The notes beneath the pieces are model-generated. The model searched no databases, had not been told where the DNA came from, and saw only the letters and a program-made list of their open reading frames with translations. 44,793 nucleotides of DNA from Oscillospiraceae bacterium. Lineage in GTDB: Bacteria; Bacillota; Clostridia; Oscillospirales; Oscillospiraceae. The first letter of the stretch is position 1; every line of letters begins with the position of its first letter. A program made the position numbers and the translations under genes. Below are positions 23,827 to 32,581 of this stretch, piece by piece. The stretch spans positions 1 through 44,793 of the forward strand of contig JAFTHT010000029.1 in the NCBI GenBank assembly GCA_017457285.1, read 5' to 3'.

Positions 23827-24264
23827 TTACTTTGCCACCGGGCTGACGAAGACCTTCACGCCTTCGATGCGGTCCACCTTCACCAGGGTTTTTTCGGGGA
23901 TGGCATCCCCCTTGGTGCTGCGGGCGGACCATTCCATGGCCCCCAGCTTCACCTGGCCCTGGGCGGAGATGTTGTCGATGGGGGCGGTCACATAGCCGGT
24001 GGAGCCGATGATGGCGTCCACATTGGTGGCAACCACCTTCGGTTTGATGTACTTACGGAACAGGGGTCGCAAACAGGCCAGCAGGATTGCCGCCACCGCG
24101 AAGAACAGCACCGTTTGGAGCCAGATTTCGCCCCCCAATGCCGCCGCCACTGCCGCCACCAGGGAGCCGACAGCAAACCAGATGGACACCAGCGTCACGG
24201 TGTTGGCCTCCACGATGATGAAAAAGATCATCAGCGCCAGCCAAAATATTGCAGCGTAAAACAT
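23827..24264 (-). CDS. NfeD-family membrane protein
   Basis: The 145-residue short-form NfeD has three or four N-terminal transmembrane segments (AIFWLALMIFFIIVEANTVTLVSIWFAVGSLVAAVAA...) and a C-terminal OB-fold domain (IIGSTGYVTAPIDNISAQGQVKLGAMEWSARS...IPEKTLVKVDRIEGVKVFV). It lacks the protease domain of long NfeD proteins. It works with the SPFH protein encoded just downstream in membrane organisation. The GAGAGGAGG ribosome site and the promoter at 24303-24331 mark it as the first gene of the operon. Confidence 0.93.
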   Translation of the reverse strand: MFYAAIFWLALMIFFIIVEANTVTLVSIWFAVGSLVAAVAAALGGEIWLQTVLFFAVAAILLACLRPLFRKYIKPKVVATNVDAIIGSTGYVTAPIDNISAQGQVKLGAMEWSARSTKGDAIPEKTLVKVDRIEGVKVFVSPVAK

Positions 24265-24302
24265 ATAATTTCCTCCTCTCTGCTGCGCTGCTTTATGGTT
24301 AT

Positions 24303-24331
24303 AGTTTACCAGAAATAAACTTGTCCGTCAA
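24303..24331 (-). promoter_or_regulatory. Promoter of the NfeD-SPFH operon
   Basis: On the minus strand, TTGACG (24326-24331), 17 bp and TAAACT (24303-24308) are present, about 40 bases before the nfeD start. Confidence 0.7.
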
Positions 24332-24481
24332 TTGGCGAAATCTTCAAAAAAGTGCAATTTTCACCGAAAATCAGGGGAAGGTAAAAATTTTTTATCCCAA
24401 AACGGGAGTAACACCCCCGGAGCCATTTTATGTGGCAAAAATCTGGAAAAGAAGCCGAAATGGAATGATTATCAAACTATT

Positions 24482-24505
24482 TTATATGGTTATGTAACCA
24501 TATAA
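24482..24505. promoter_or_regulatory. Perfect AT-rich palindrome, candidate operator
   Basis: TTATATGGTTA-TG-TAACCATATAA is a perfect 11-bp inverted repeat. It sits in the divergent region between nfeD and bioY in sequence that is otherwise gene-free (24265-24861). A regulator dimer site is likely. The spacing does not match the long-gap BirA operator, so the regulator is unknown. Confidence 0.5.
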
Positions 24506-24634
24506 GTAAAGCAGACCCTTTTTCGCTTTTTCTCCCTGAAACCCGGTGAAACAGAAAGTTTTGATATGGAGAATCCCCAGCTTTTGTGGAATATTTTCGG
24601 AGAAATTCAAATAAATGATATATTTATCCATCCC

Positions 24635-24663
24635 TTGACCTTTCCCCCATTGGGTGATAAATT
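24635..24663 (+). promoter_or_regulatory. Possible bioY promoter sharing its -10 with an element terminus
   Basis: TTGACC (24635-24640), 17 bp and TAAATT (24658-24663). The -10 falls in the left terminus of the family A element (TAAATTATTGTTTAT), so the element may have supplied it. The leader would then span the whole element. Confidence 0.4.
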
Positions 24664-24836
24664 ATTGTTTATAGTAGCCCCCCTTGCCCCCCTCATTTAT
24701 GAGGGGGGTGGCCGAGCGATGCGAAGGTCGGGGGGAGTTCGAAATATTGCAAATTGTATACTCCCCCCGCCCCTTCGGGGCACCCCCCTCATAAATGAGG
24801 GGGGCAAGGGGGATTCCTATTCTAAGCAATCATTTA
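24658..24836. mobile_element. Family A element with degenerate inverted termini
   Basis: The termini TAAATTATTGTTTAT and CTAAGCAATCATTTA are diverged versions of the 5130-5367 ends. The interior has the two family A arms (24684-24738 and 24760-24808) and the spacer TCGAAATATTGCAAATTGTA. It lies directly upstream of bioY. Confidence 0.8.
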
Positions 24837-24861
24837 TCTATCGAAAAGGCTGGTGAACCCC

Positions 24862-25356
24862 ATGAAAATTCGGAATATGACCCGTTGCGGCCTGATGGCG
24901 GCGATGCTGGCGGTTTGCGGCTGGATTGCGGTGCCCTTAGGGGATATTTCCGTGAGTTTGCAGACCCTTGGGGTGCTGCTGTGCCTTGGGGTACTGGGCG
25001 GACGGCTGGGGTCTGTGGCGATTTTGGTCTATTTGTCCCTGGGGGCCTTGGGTGCGCCGGTGTTCACCGGATTTCAGGGGGGCTTCGCCGTTCTGCTGGG
25101 GCCCACCGGCGGATATCTGTGGGGATTTTTGCTGGTTGGGGCGGTGTACCTTTTGGTGGAAAATAAGCTGCCCCTGTGGCTGTGTATGGTATTATGTCAA
25201 CTGATAATTTATATCAACGGAACCATTTGGTATTTTCATCTCTATGCCCAGGGGGGCCTTTGGGCGATTATTTTGAAATGTGTGGTGCCCTACCTGGTGC
25301 CCGATGGCCTGAAGCTCCTCCTGGCTCTCCATCTGACGAGCCGGATTCGACGGTAG
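24862..25356 (+). CDS. bioY: BioY-family biotin transporter S component
   Basis: This 164-residue membrane protein has about six transmembrane segments and the BioY signatures VSLQTLGVLLCLGVLGGRLG and GFAVLLGPTGGYLWGF. It would bind biotin and work with an ECF transporter energy module (EcfA/A'/T), which is not in this window. ATG 24862 is used; an in-frame GTG at 24853 would add three residues and the AAGG upstream does not clearly decide between them. No biotin synthesis genes are adjacent, so the cell may rely on uptake. Confidence 0.9.
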   Translation: MKIRNMTRCGLMAAMLAVCGWIAVPLGDISVSLQTLGVLLCLGVLGGRLGSVAILVYLSLGALGAPVFTGFQGGFAVLLGPTGGYLWGFLLVGAVYLLVENKLPLWLCMVLCQLIIYINGTIWYFHLYAQGGLWAIILKCVVPYLVPDGLKLLLALHLTSRIRR

Positions 25357-25381
25357 AGGGAGTTTTGAATTTTTACAATCG

Positions 25382-25416
25382 AAACCCCCGGGATGCTTGT
25401 AGCATTCCGGGGGTTT
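25382..25416 (+). terminator. Bidirectional terminator between bioY and uppP
   Basis: The 16-bp stem (AAACCCCCGGGATGCT with AGCATTCCGGGGGTTT, one G-T pair) with a three-base loop is followed by further T residues on the plus strand. It serves the convergent genes on both sides. Confidence 0.85.
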
Positions 25417-25419
25417 TTC

Positions 25420-26250
25420 TCACTTTGACATAAAATAATAGCCGATAACCACCGCACCCAGGATGATGCGGTAAACGCCGAAGGCGGAGAAGGAGCGCTT
25501 GCGGACGTACTCCATCAGGGCCCGGATCACCAGGACGCTGACCAGGAAGCTGACCACCATGCCCACCACCAGCACCGATATTTCGGTGACGTTGGGGATC
25601 ATGCCCTCCAGCAGGTATTTCACCAGCTTCAGAGCGCTGGCACCCAGCATGGTGGGGATGGCCAGGAAGAAGGAAAATTCCGCCGCCGCGGGCCGGGACA
25701 CCCCCAGCAGAATGCCACCCAGAATGGTGGAGCCGGACCGGGAGGTGCCGGGAATCAGGCTCAGGCACTGGAACGCGCCGATCAGCAGGGCGGTGCGGTA
25801 GTCGATGGTATGGACATCCTCAATCCGGGGCTGGAGCCCACGGTTCTGCCGCTCCACAATGATAAACGCCACGCCGTAGACGATCAGGGCGATGGCCACC
25901 ACCAGATAATGATAGAGGTGGGCGTCCATCCAGTCGTCAAACAGCAGGCCCAGCACCGCCGAGGGAATGACTGCCACGATGACCTTGAACCACAAATCCC
26001 AGGTCTGTTTTTTCTCAATTTCTCCTTTTTTTTCGGAGAAGGGGTTTAGTTTATGGAAAAAAAGTACCAAAACCGCTCCGATGGCGCCCAACTGGATAAC
26101 CACCTGGAACATCTCGTAAAAGTCCCTGGTCACGTCCAGCTTCACAAATTCGTCCAGCAGGATCAGATGCCCTGTGGAGGAAATGGGAAGCCATTCGGTG
26201 ATACCCTCCACGATGCCGAAGAGGATGGCTTTTAAGATTTCTATGAACAT
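25420..26250 (-). CDS. uppP: Undecaprenyl-diphosphatase
   Basis: UppP (BacA) dephosphorylates undecaprenyl pyrophosphate so the lipid carrier can be reused in cell-wall synthesis, and its activity gives bacitracin tolerance. The 276-residue polytopic protein carries both family motifs, EGITEWLPISSTGH (15-28) and PGTSRSGST (167-175). Length and topology are normal. The start has GAAAGGAG upstream. It is a single-gene unit. Confidence 0.96.
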   Translation of the reverse strand: MFIEILKAILFGIVEGITEWLPISSTGHLILLDEFVKLDVTRDFYEMFQVVIQLGAIGAVLVLFFHKLNPFSEKKGEIEKKQTWDLWFKVIVAVIPSAVLGLLFDDWMDAHLYHYLVVAIALIVYGVAFIIVERQNRGLQPRIEDVHTIDYRTALLIGAFQCLSLIPGTSRSGSTILGGILLGVSRPAAAEFSFFLAIPTMLGASALKLVKYLLEGMIPNVTEISVLVVGMVVSFLVSVLVIRALMEYVRKRSFSAFGVYRIILGAVVIGYYFMSK

Positions 26251-26306
26251 GAAGTAACTCCTTTCAAATTGCGGGAGGATTGTTGAACGCGTCCCAACCA
26301 GCGCAT

Positions 26307-26558
26307 GTCATTGCGAGGCCGCAGGCCGTGGCAATCTCCCGGTATAACCTTATGGAATTTGAAATTCAAAGGGATAAATAAACTTAATAACCTGGTGTTA
26401 CCTTCTTAAAAAAAATGGACATTTTGTCCAACCTGCTACCAGGAGATTGCCACGGCCCTTCGGGCCTCGCAATGACAGAGGGGGGCGGATTGCCACAGCC
26501 TGCGGCCTCGCAATGACAGAGAGGGGCGGATTGCCACGGCCTGCGGCCTCGCAATGAC
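26307..26558. repeat. Family B array: one pair plus two extra half-copies
   Basis: It starts with gtcattgcgaggccgcaggcc...tctcc, then the inverted gagattgccacggcc...ctcgcaatgac. Two further tandem inverted halves (gcggattgccac..gcctcgcaatgac) follow with a period of about 40 bp. The array occupies the divergent gap between uppP and the two-component system genes. Nothing else is recognised between 26251 and 26629. Confidence 0.85.
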
Positions 26559-26629
26559 ATGCGTTAATTTCAGCGCTCTGCATCTATCATACCCTTCCCC
26601 GGCCGGATTTTCAAGGGGAAATTTGCCTG

Positions 26630-26693
26630 TTAACAAATCATCGTGCAACTCTTTACAAAATGTTCACCCGAAAATGGATTTTTCGGCTATAAT
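26630..26693 (+). promoter_or_regulatory. Promoter region of the two-component system with Pho-box-like repeats
   Basis: TATAAT at 26688-26693 is a good -10, without a clear -35 at 17 bp. Upstream, TTAACA (26630), TTTACA (26652) and TTCACC (26663) lie on an 11-bp phase. That is the arrangement of PhoP-binding direct repeats in Bacillus. It would allow activation or autoregulation by the encoded response regulator. Confidence 0.45.
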
Positions 26694-26731
26694 GTAGTAA
26701 AAAAGAAACGATATTCTCAGGAGGTATGACC

Positions 26732-27417
<686 letters not shown>

Positions 27418-27418
<1 letters not shown>

Positions 27419-28845
27419 TGAAGACCACATACAGCCGTATTTTTGTGGCGGCTATGGTGGTCCTGCTGCTGTCGTTGCTGTGCGTGGGCTTCTTCCTGCG
27501 GACCTTGCTGGAGGATTACCTGGACGACAGCGCCTTCGACCGGCTCTCCGGAGATGCCAAGGTCATCTCCCAGCTGGCGGCGGCCTATTATACCGACGGC
27601 TCCATGTCCAACATAGATTTCCTGATCAACGTGGACATCGCCGGCGAGGTTTCCGATGCGGATTTGGTCATCTGCGACAGCGGCGGCAAGATTCTCCTCT
27701 GCTCCGAGGATTTGATGGACTGCCCCCACAAGGGTCTTGTGGTGAGCAAGGATTATTTGGATAATGTCACCCAAAACGGCAGCGCCCAGGCCACTGGCGT
27801 GATTCAGGGCCTGTATGAGGACAGCCGCTATGTCTGCGCCGTTCCCATCCGCCTGCCCGACGGCACGATGCAGGGCATCGTCATCGTGTCCCAGCCCCTG
27901 GCCGATAATCAGGCCATTCTGGGGAAAATGACGGAGATTTTTCTGATTGCGTCCCTTTTTGTGACCGCCGTTTCGGTTCTGGTCATTGGTCTCTACGTCA
28001 AGCGCCAGAGCCTGCCCCTGCGGGATATGACCAGGGCCGCCCGTGCCTTTGGCCATGGCAATCTGGAGGCCCGGGTAGAGCAGAAGGATTATTACCCCCG
28101 GGACATCCGGGAAATGGTGCTGGCCTTCAATAATATGGCCTCCTCATTGCAAAAGAGCGAATATCAGCGGCAGGAGTTCGTGGCCAATGTGTCCCACGAG
28201 CTGAAAACACCCATGACCACCATCGGCGGCTACATCGACGGCATTCTCGACGGCACCATCCCCCCGGAGCGGAGCCGCAATTATATGCAAATCGTTTCCG
28301 ACGAAACCAAGCGGCTGAGCCGGCTGGTCCGGAGTATGCTGGATATCTCCCAGCTCCAGACGGAATCCGGCATCCCCGAGGAGAAAAAGACCCGCTTCGA
28401 TTTGGAGGAGGTGGCCGGGCAAATGCTCATCACCTTCGAGCAGAAAATCACCGCCAAGGGGCTGGAGGTGGAGGTGGATATGCCGGAGCATCCGGTTTGC
28501 ACCTTCGCCAATGCCGACTATGTGTCCCAGGTGATTTACAATTTGCTGGATAATGCGGTAAAATTCTGCCCCACCGGGGGCGTTTTGGGTCTGAAAATGA
28601 AAGAAGGCGGCGGAAAAGCCTACATTTCCATCTACAATGACGGCCAAACCATCCCGCCGGAGGAGCTGCCGCTGGTTTTCGACCGATTCCACAAAATCGA
28701 TAAAAGCCGCTCCGAAAACCGGGATGGCTGGGGCCTGGGGCTGTATATCGTCAAGACCATCGTCTGCGCCCACGGGGAAAACATCTCCGTCACCAGCCGG
28801 GATGGCAGGACGGAATTTACTTTTACCATGCCCCTGGTGATTTGA
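27418..28845 (+). CDS. Membrane sensor histidine kinase (PhoR/HAMP type)
   Basis: The 475-residue kinase pairs with the regulator just upstream. It has transmembrane helix 1 (about 8-28), an extracellular sensor region of about 140 residues, helix 2 (about 174-194), a HAMP linker, and HisKA with the phosphoacceptor H260 in FVANVSHELKTP. The ATPase domain has N box NLLDNAVKFC and G boxes WGLGLYIV. The sensor region (GEVSDADLVICDSGGKILLCSED) looks PAS/dCache-like, with no clear ligand motif. The TGA stop (28843-28845) lies in the left terminus of a family A element, so the final residues may have changed on insertion. Confidence 0.93.
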
Positions 28846-29005
28846 TTGTTTAGATTAGAAAGCCCCCTTGCCCCCCTCATTTATGAGGGGGGTGGCCGAG
28901 CGCAGCGAAGGTCGGGGGGAGTTCGAAATATTGTGAATGGTATCCTCCCCCCGCCCCTTCGGGGCACCCCCCTCATAAATGAGGGGGGCAAGAAGGGCAA
29001 TCATA
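28843..29005. mobile_element. Family A element between the kinase and HtrA-like genes
   Basis: The left terminus TTTGATTGTTTAG starts in the kinase stop codon; the right terminus is degenerate (caatcat near 28998). Arms are at 28868-28922 and 28944-28992, with spacer TCGAAATATTGTGAATGGTA. It is read through in one frame, producing a false N-terminal extension of the downstream gene. Confidence 0.8.
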
Positions 29006-29049
29006 AACAACAAAATAATCTTTTCATATTGATATATGAGGTAAGCCCT

Positions 29050-30183
29050 ATGAACAACAAAACCCGTGACCCCTGGGAGATGGGGGAATATCGCACCGGT
29101 TCCGTGGAGCCGCCGAAGCGGGGGAATCCCCTGGTGCCGGTGTTGCTGATTGCCGTCATTTTGCTGGCCGGCGTCAATGCGGTGCTGGGCATTATGAACG
29201 TGCGGCTGTCCAAAAAGCTGAACGGGCAAGCCAATCAGGAGCTTTCCATGGTGATGGGCGGGAATACCACCGCCACCATCAGCCCCAATGGCACCGACAG
29301 ACAGCCCGATGGCTTCTCTCTGGAGTTGCAGGATTCCATCCAGACAGAGGAAATGGACCAAGCCGGCATCTCCCTGCCGGAAATTTACGAATCCAACCTC
29401 CCCAGCGTGGTGCGCGTCACCGGCGGTCAGGAAGAATGCACCGGCGTGGTGCTGTCCGCCGATGGCTATATCGTCACCGCCGCCCAGGGGATTCAGGAGG
29501 GCAATATCTCCGTCCGGCTGTCGGATGAGCGGGTTTTTCCGGCCACGATGGTGGGGATGGACCCGGTGTCCAATCTGGCGGTGCTCCATGTGGACGCAAC
29601 GGACCTGACCCCAGCCCAGTTTGGCAATTCTGAAAATGTCCGGGTGGGCGATACCGTCTGCGCCATTGGCCAGACCATGAGTGATGGCATCATTTCCGCC
29701 ATTCGCCGGAATACCGCCGCGGCAGGCAAGCCCATGGAGCAGATTCTGACCTCCGCCTGCCCCCCTTCCGGCGCGCCGCTGCTTAACCGCCGGGGTCAGG
29801 TGGTGGGAATCGGTGCTGATGGCCACGCCATCCCCAGTACCCGGGTGAAAAATGTGGTGGACCAGCTGATTGACCGGGGCTATGTGTCCGGCAGTCCCTG
29901 CCTGGGTCTGTCAGGCGAAACGGTGACGGACCTGTTCCAGTATTATTATGGCCTGCCTGCGGGCCTCTATATCACCGAAATCGACACCGGCTCCGATGCG
30001 GAGGTCAAGGGTCTTACAGTGGGCGATATTCTGGTGAGCATCAACGGCAGCTCCATCGCAACGGCGGATGATTTGATCAAAGCCGTGTCCACCTATAAAA
30101 TCGGCGATCCCATCCAGGCGGTGATCTACCGCAACGGTCAGGCCTACACCGTGAGCTTGACCATCGAAGAAGCAAAAGATTAA
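29050..30183 (+). CDS. HtrA/DegP-like membrane protein with degenerate catalytic triad
   Basis: The 377-residue protein has a cytosolic N-terminus, a transmembrane helix (about 28-50), a trypsin-like domain (about 108-270) and a C-terminal PDZ domain (AGLYITEIDTGSDAEVKGLTVGDILVSINGSSI). In active HtrA proteases the sequences are TNxHV, TDLAV and GNSGGPL. Here they read TAAQGI (Q146 for the histidine), SNLAV (N175 for the aspartate) and PPSGAPL (S240 kept). Two of three catalytic residues are thus missing, so it is probably a pseudoprotease acting as a scaffold or regulator of envelope stress. ATG 29050 has GAGG upstream; an extended frame from 28846 is encoded by the repeat element and is rejected. 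The upstream two-component system may form one transcript with it. Confidence 0.88.
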   Translation: MNNKTRDPWEMGEYRTGSVEPPKRGNPLVPVLLIAVILLAGVNAVLGIMNVRLSKKLNGQANQELSMVMGGNTTATISPNGTDRQPDGFSLELQDSIQTEEMDQAGISLPEIYESNLPSVVRVTGGQEECTGVVLSADGYIVTAAQGIQEGNISVRLSDERVFPATMVGMDPVSNLAVLHVDATDLTPAQFGNSENVRVGDTVCAIGQTMSDGIISAIRRNTAAAGKPMEQILTSACPPSGAPLLNRRGQVVGIGADGHAIPSTRVKNVVDQLIDRGYVSGSPCLGLSGETVTDLFQYYYGLPAGLYITEIDTGSDAEVKGLTVGDILVSINGSSIATADDLIKAVSTYKIGDPIQAVIYRNGQAYTVSLTIEEAKD

Positions 30184-30184
30184 C

Positions 30185-30212
30185 AAAGGGAGGGCTTGAC
30201 CCTCCCTTTTAT
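30185..30212 (+). terminator. Terminator of the HtrA-like gene
   Basis: The 10-bp stem AAAGGGAGGG/CCCTCCCTTT with loop CTTGA is followed by TTTAT-type sequence. The core resembles half of a family C repeat, hinting at derivation from one. Confidence 0.8.
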
Positions 30213-30249
30213 TTGGTGTAAGATACCTGTAGAAAAAATTTTGGTGCGA

Positions 30250-30320
30250 TAAATGATACGCTTCTTGCCCCCCTCATAAATGAGGGGGGCAAGGGGGCTT
30301 CCTATTCGAAACAATCATTT
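30250..30320. mobile_element. Minimal family A half-element with terminal sequences
   Basis: TAAATGAT at 30250 and GAAACAATCATTT at 30308-30320 bracket a single arm (ttgcccccctcataaatgaggggggcaag). It appears to be an internally deleted relative of the other termini-bounded elements. Confidence 0.65.
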
Positions 30321-30352
30321 TCCCACACATTCGACACAAGGAAGTTACAATT

Positions 30353-31087
30353 ATGGAACCTATCTACCGTCAAACATTCACCATTGAGCCCTTTGAGGTG
30401 GACTGCTTTGGCCGGGCCAAGGCCTCTATGCTGCTGCGGTTCGCCCAGGAGGTGGCCGGGCATCACAGCGACCTGCTGGGCCTGACCTACGATGCTCTGG
30501 CAGCGCAGGGCCTCTTCTGGGCCGTCATCCGCAACCGCATCACCATTTCCCGGCTGCCCATGCTGGGGGAAACCATCACTCTGGAAACCTGGCCCATGCC
30601 CACCACCCGCACCGCCTATCCCCGGTCCACCGTGGCCTACGATCAGCAGGGCAACGAGATTTTCCGGGGGGTGAGCCTGTGGATTCTGATGGACCACAAG
30701 ACCCGGGCCATGGTTCTGCCGGGCAAGAGCGGTGTTATTGTGGAGGGCATCCTCCGGGGCAATGAGCTGGCGGCCCCCCGGTCCATCGCCCCCAAGGCCC
30801 TGGAGCAGGTCCGCAAGCGCACCGTCTGCTTCACGGATCTGGACCGGAACCAGCACATGAACAACGCCCGGTACCTGGACTGGATTGACGATTTGCTACC
30901 CGCCGCCTTCCATCAGGACCACCCCATGGCGGATTTGACCCTGTGCTACCTGAACGAGGCCCGGGAGGGTCAGGAGCTGGAGCTCCACTGGGGCATGGAT
31001 GAAACCGGCTCGGTGCTGGTGGATATCCACCGCCAAAAAGAGGGAGATTACGACCGGATTTTCTCCGCCCGGATTGTTGTTAAGTAA
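30353..31087 (+). CDS. Acyl-ACP thioesterase (FatA/FatB type)
   Basis: This 244-residue double hot-dog enzyme releases free fatty acids from acyl carrier protein. The C-terminal hot-dog has the catalytic signature NQHMNNARYLDW (N166, H168 and following N170-N171), and the N-terminal hot-dog has FGRAKASMLLRFAQEVAGHHS and TWPMPTTRTAYPRS. Bacterial members of this family set chain length of released acids. The frame starts at ATG 30353; a clear AGGAAG lies upstream. It is monocistronic with a strong terminator. The chain-length preference cannot be read off. Confidence 0.9.
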   Translation: MEPIYRQTFTIEPFEVDCFGRAKASMLLRFAQEVAGHHSDLLGLTYDALAAQGLFWAVIRNRITISRLPMLGETITLETWPMPTTRTAYPRSTVAYDQQGNEIFRGVSLWILMDHKTRAMVLPGKSGVIVEGILRGNELAAPRSIAPKALEQVRKRTVCFTDLDRNQHMNNARYLDWIDDLLPAAFHQDHPMADLTLCYLNEAREGQELELHWGMDETGSVLVDIHRQKEGDYDRIFSARIVVK

Positions 31088-31090
31088 ACT

Positions 31091-31132
31091 AAAAAAATTC
31101 CACAGCCATTTTCCCGGCTGTGGAATTTTTTT
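31091..31132 (+). terminator. Terminator of the thioesterase gene
   Basis: The 17-bp stem AAAAAAATTCCACAGCC with its complement and an eight-base loop ends in a seven-T run. Its TTCCACAGCC part resembles the DnaA-box-like sequences nearby. Confidence 0.9.
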
Positions 31133-31184
31133 CGCCCTGACCCCCGAAAACCCCTGTTTTTCCATGGTTTTTCCCATTCTACCT

Positions 31185-31253
31185 TGTGGATAAACCTGTG
31201 GAGAATGTGGATAACTCCTGTGAAAACCCCTGTGAAATTCCCGGTTTTCCACA
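31185..31253. other. oriC: DnaA-box cluster, left part of a split oriC
   Basis: Two perfect DnaA boxes, TGTGGATAA at 31185-31193 and 31206-31214, flank an adjacent one-mismatch box TGTGGAGAA (31197-31205). TTTTCCACA occurs at 31245-31253 on the other strand, plus weaker TGTGAAA sites. The cluster lies 1.3 kb before dnaA with the pdaA gene in between, and would be one binding arm of a bipartite origin of the Bacillus type. Confidence 0.75.
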
Positions 31254-31344
31254 GCTTATGTAAACCAGGTTTTTTGTTAACAGGATGAGATATGCTTATA
31301 GGCCCCATCACGGGACTTCCTCACAATGACAGGAGAAACTCCAT

Positions 31345-32121
31345 TCAAAACAGCTCCGCCAGGGTGCCGAAGGTGTAGCCCATGTCCTTCCATTTTGTCA
31401 GCAGCTCATCCAAAATCTCCGCGTTGGTCTGGGAGGTGGAGTGGAGCAGCACCACCGCGCCGTTGTGGGTCCGGGGCAGCAGCTTGCTGAAGGCGTATTC
31501 CGCCGTGGGCTGGCTGTCGTTGTTCCAATCCACATAGGCCAAACTCCAAAACACGGTCCGATACCCCAGCTCCTTCGCCATTTTCAGGTTCTCCTCGCTG
31601 TAGATTCCCTGGGGTGGACGGTAATATTTTTCCATTTCTTTTCCGGTTATTTCCTTGTAAAGTTCCTCTAAATCCAACAATTCCTTAGAAAATGATGCCC
31701 TATCCCCTAACTTGCTCATGTCCGGATGATGCATGGTGTGATTGCCCACGATGTGGCCCTCCTGGGCCATTCGGCGGACCAAATCCGCGTTTTTTTCTAT
31801 ATAATTGCCCACCAGAAAAAAAGCCGCCGGTACCTGATGCTTTTTCAGCACATCCAAAATCTTCTCGGTGCAGCCGTTTTCATAGCCAGCGTCAAAGGTC
31901 AGGTAAATTATTTTCCGGGATGTGTCCCCCAAAAAGGCCGCGTTGTAATCTTTGAGCTGCGCCGACCCGGCGGGACCCACCGGCGGGGCCCCCTCTGTCC
32001 GAAAACTCAGCCCCCAGCTGCCGGTTTCCAGGACCTGGGCGCTGAAAATGCTCACCGCCAGGGCAATTGCCCCCAGCACCGCAATCCATACAATCATCAT
32101 ATCCCGCTTTCGCAAAGCCAT
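31345..32121 (-). CDS. pdaA: Polysaccharide deacetylase, PdaA type
   Basis: The 258-residue protein has an N-terminal membrane anchor (about 8-28) and a NodB-homology domain with TFDAGYENG (75-83, metal aspartate) and NHTMHHPDM (H128 and H132). The sequence also has RPPQGIYSEENL and LLHSTSQTNAEIL near the end. This pattern matches the PdaA group, which removes acetyl groups from muramic acid during muramic delta-lactam formation in spore cortex, implying sporulation ability. The start is uncertain: ATG 32121, ATG 32157 or the MM pair further in; none has an ideal ribosome site. The gene is unusually placed between the two oriC parts and opposed to replication-fork genes. Confidence 0.85.
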   Translation of the reverse strand: MALRKRDMMIVWIAVLGAIALAVSIFSAQVLETGSWGLSFRTEGAPPVGPAGSAQLKDYNAAFLGDTSRKIIYLTFDAGYENGCTEKILDVLKKHQVPAAFFLVGNYIEKNADLVRRMAQEGHIVGNHTMHHPDMSKLGDRASFSKELLDLEELYKEITGKEMEKYYRPPQGIYSEENLKMAKELGYRTVFWSLAYVDWNNDSQPTAEYAFSKLLPRTHNGAVVLLHSTSQTNAEILDELLTKWKDMGYTFGTLAELF

Positions 32122-32224
32122 CCCCCCTGTGGATACCCTATGCCCCGGAACGGCCATATATGATTTTTGAGTGTTTCATGATTTTACCAGCGTGTCGATA
32201 AAGTGGTAAATGCTGAAACACTCT

Positions 32225-32357
32225 GTAGGGGAGGGTCTTGACCCTCCCTCACTCTTCGACGATTAGGGAGCTGGTCCTGTGTGAGTTGCTACGTTTTTGC
32301 ACTGATTTTTTCTGCTCTGTCCCGTTACGTTGAGGGAGGGTCAAGACCCTCCCCTAC
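32225..32357. mobile_element. Family C inverted pair upstream of dnaA
   Basis: The left palindrome (32225-32250, GTAGGGGAGGGTCTTGACCC then tccctc) and its exact inverse (32332-32357) flank about 80 bases. The structure is a BIME-like pair and matches the arms around the RAYT gene at 42873. The 32158-32581 gap also holds a cgacagtctgcgg block (32388) and the dnaA promoter. Confidence 0.88.
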
Positions 32358-32492
32358 AGAAGGTGTGCTATCGCAAACACTTTTCGACAGTCTGCGGCGG
32401 GGATAAATCCACGCCCGGTGATATCATAAATATCACCAAATTCCCTCCCTGTAACCTTAATTCTTATATATAATGTATCACCCAAAAAAACC

Positions 32493-32539
32493 TTGTATTT
32501 TACACCGAAATATGATAAAATTTAGGTTGAAATATGATA
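32493..32539 (+). promoter_or_regulatory. dnaA promoter with 22-bp spaced direct repeats
   Basis: TTGTAT (32493-32498), 17 bp and TAAAAT (32516-32521). GAAATATGATA is repeated at 32507-32517 and 32529-32539, exactly 22 bp apart, overlapping the -10 and the start region. That position suits control of dnaA by a dimeric regulator. Confidence 0.5.
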
Positions 32540-32581
32540 GGGATTTTATGCCCTTTTTCCATACTGAAAGGAGCCGATGGA

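Noticed and set aside
24566-24856. 96-codon frame upstream of bioY
   Set aside because: Half of it is the translated family A element and it has no ribosome site.
28846-29049. N-terminal extension of the HtrA-like protein
   Set aside because: The added residues ([10 protein letters not shown]...) are translated repeat element with no ribosome site; the ATG at 29050 has one and gives a normal anchor topology.
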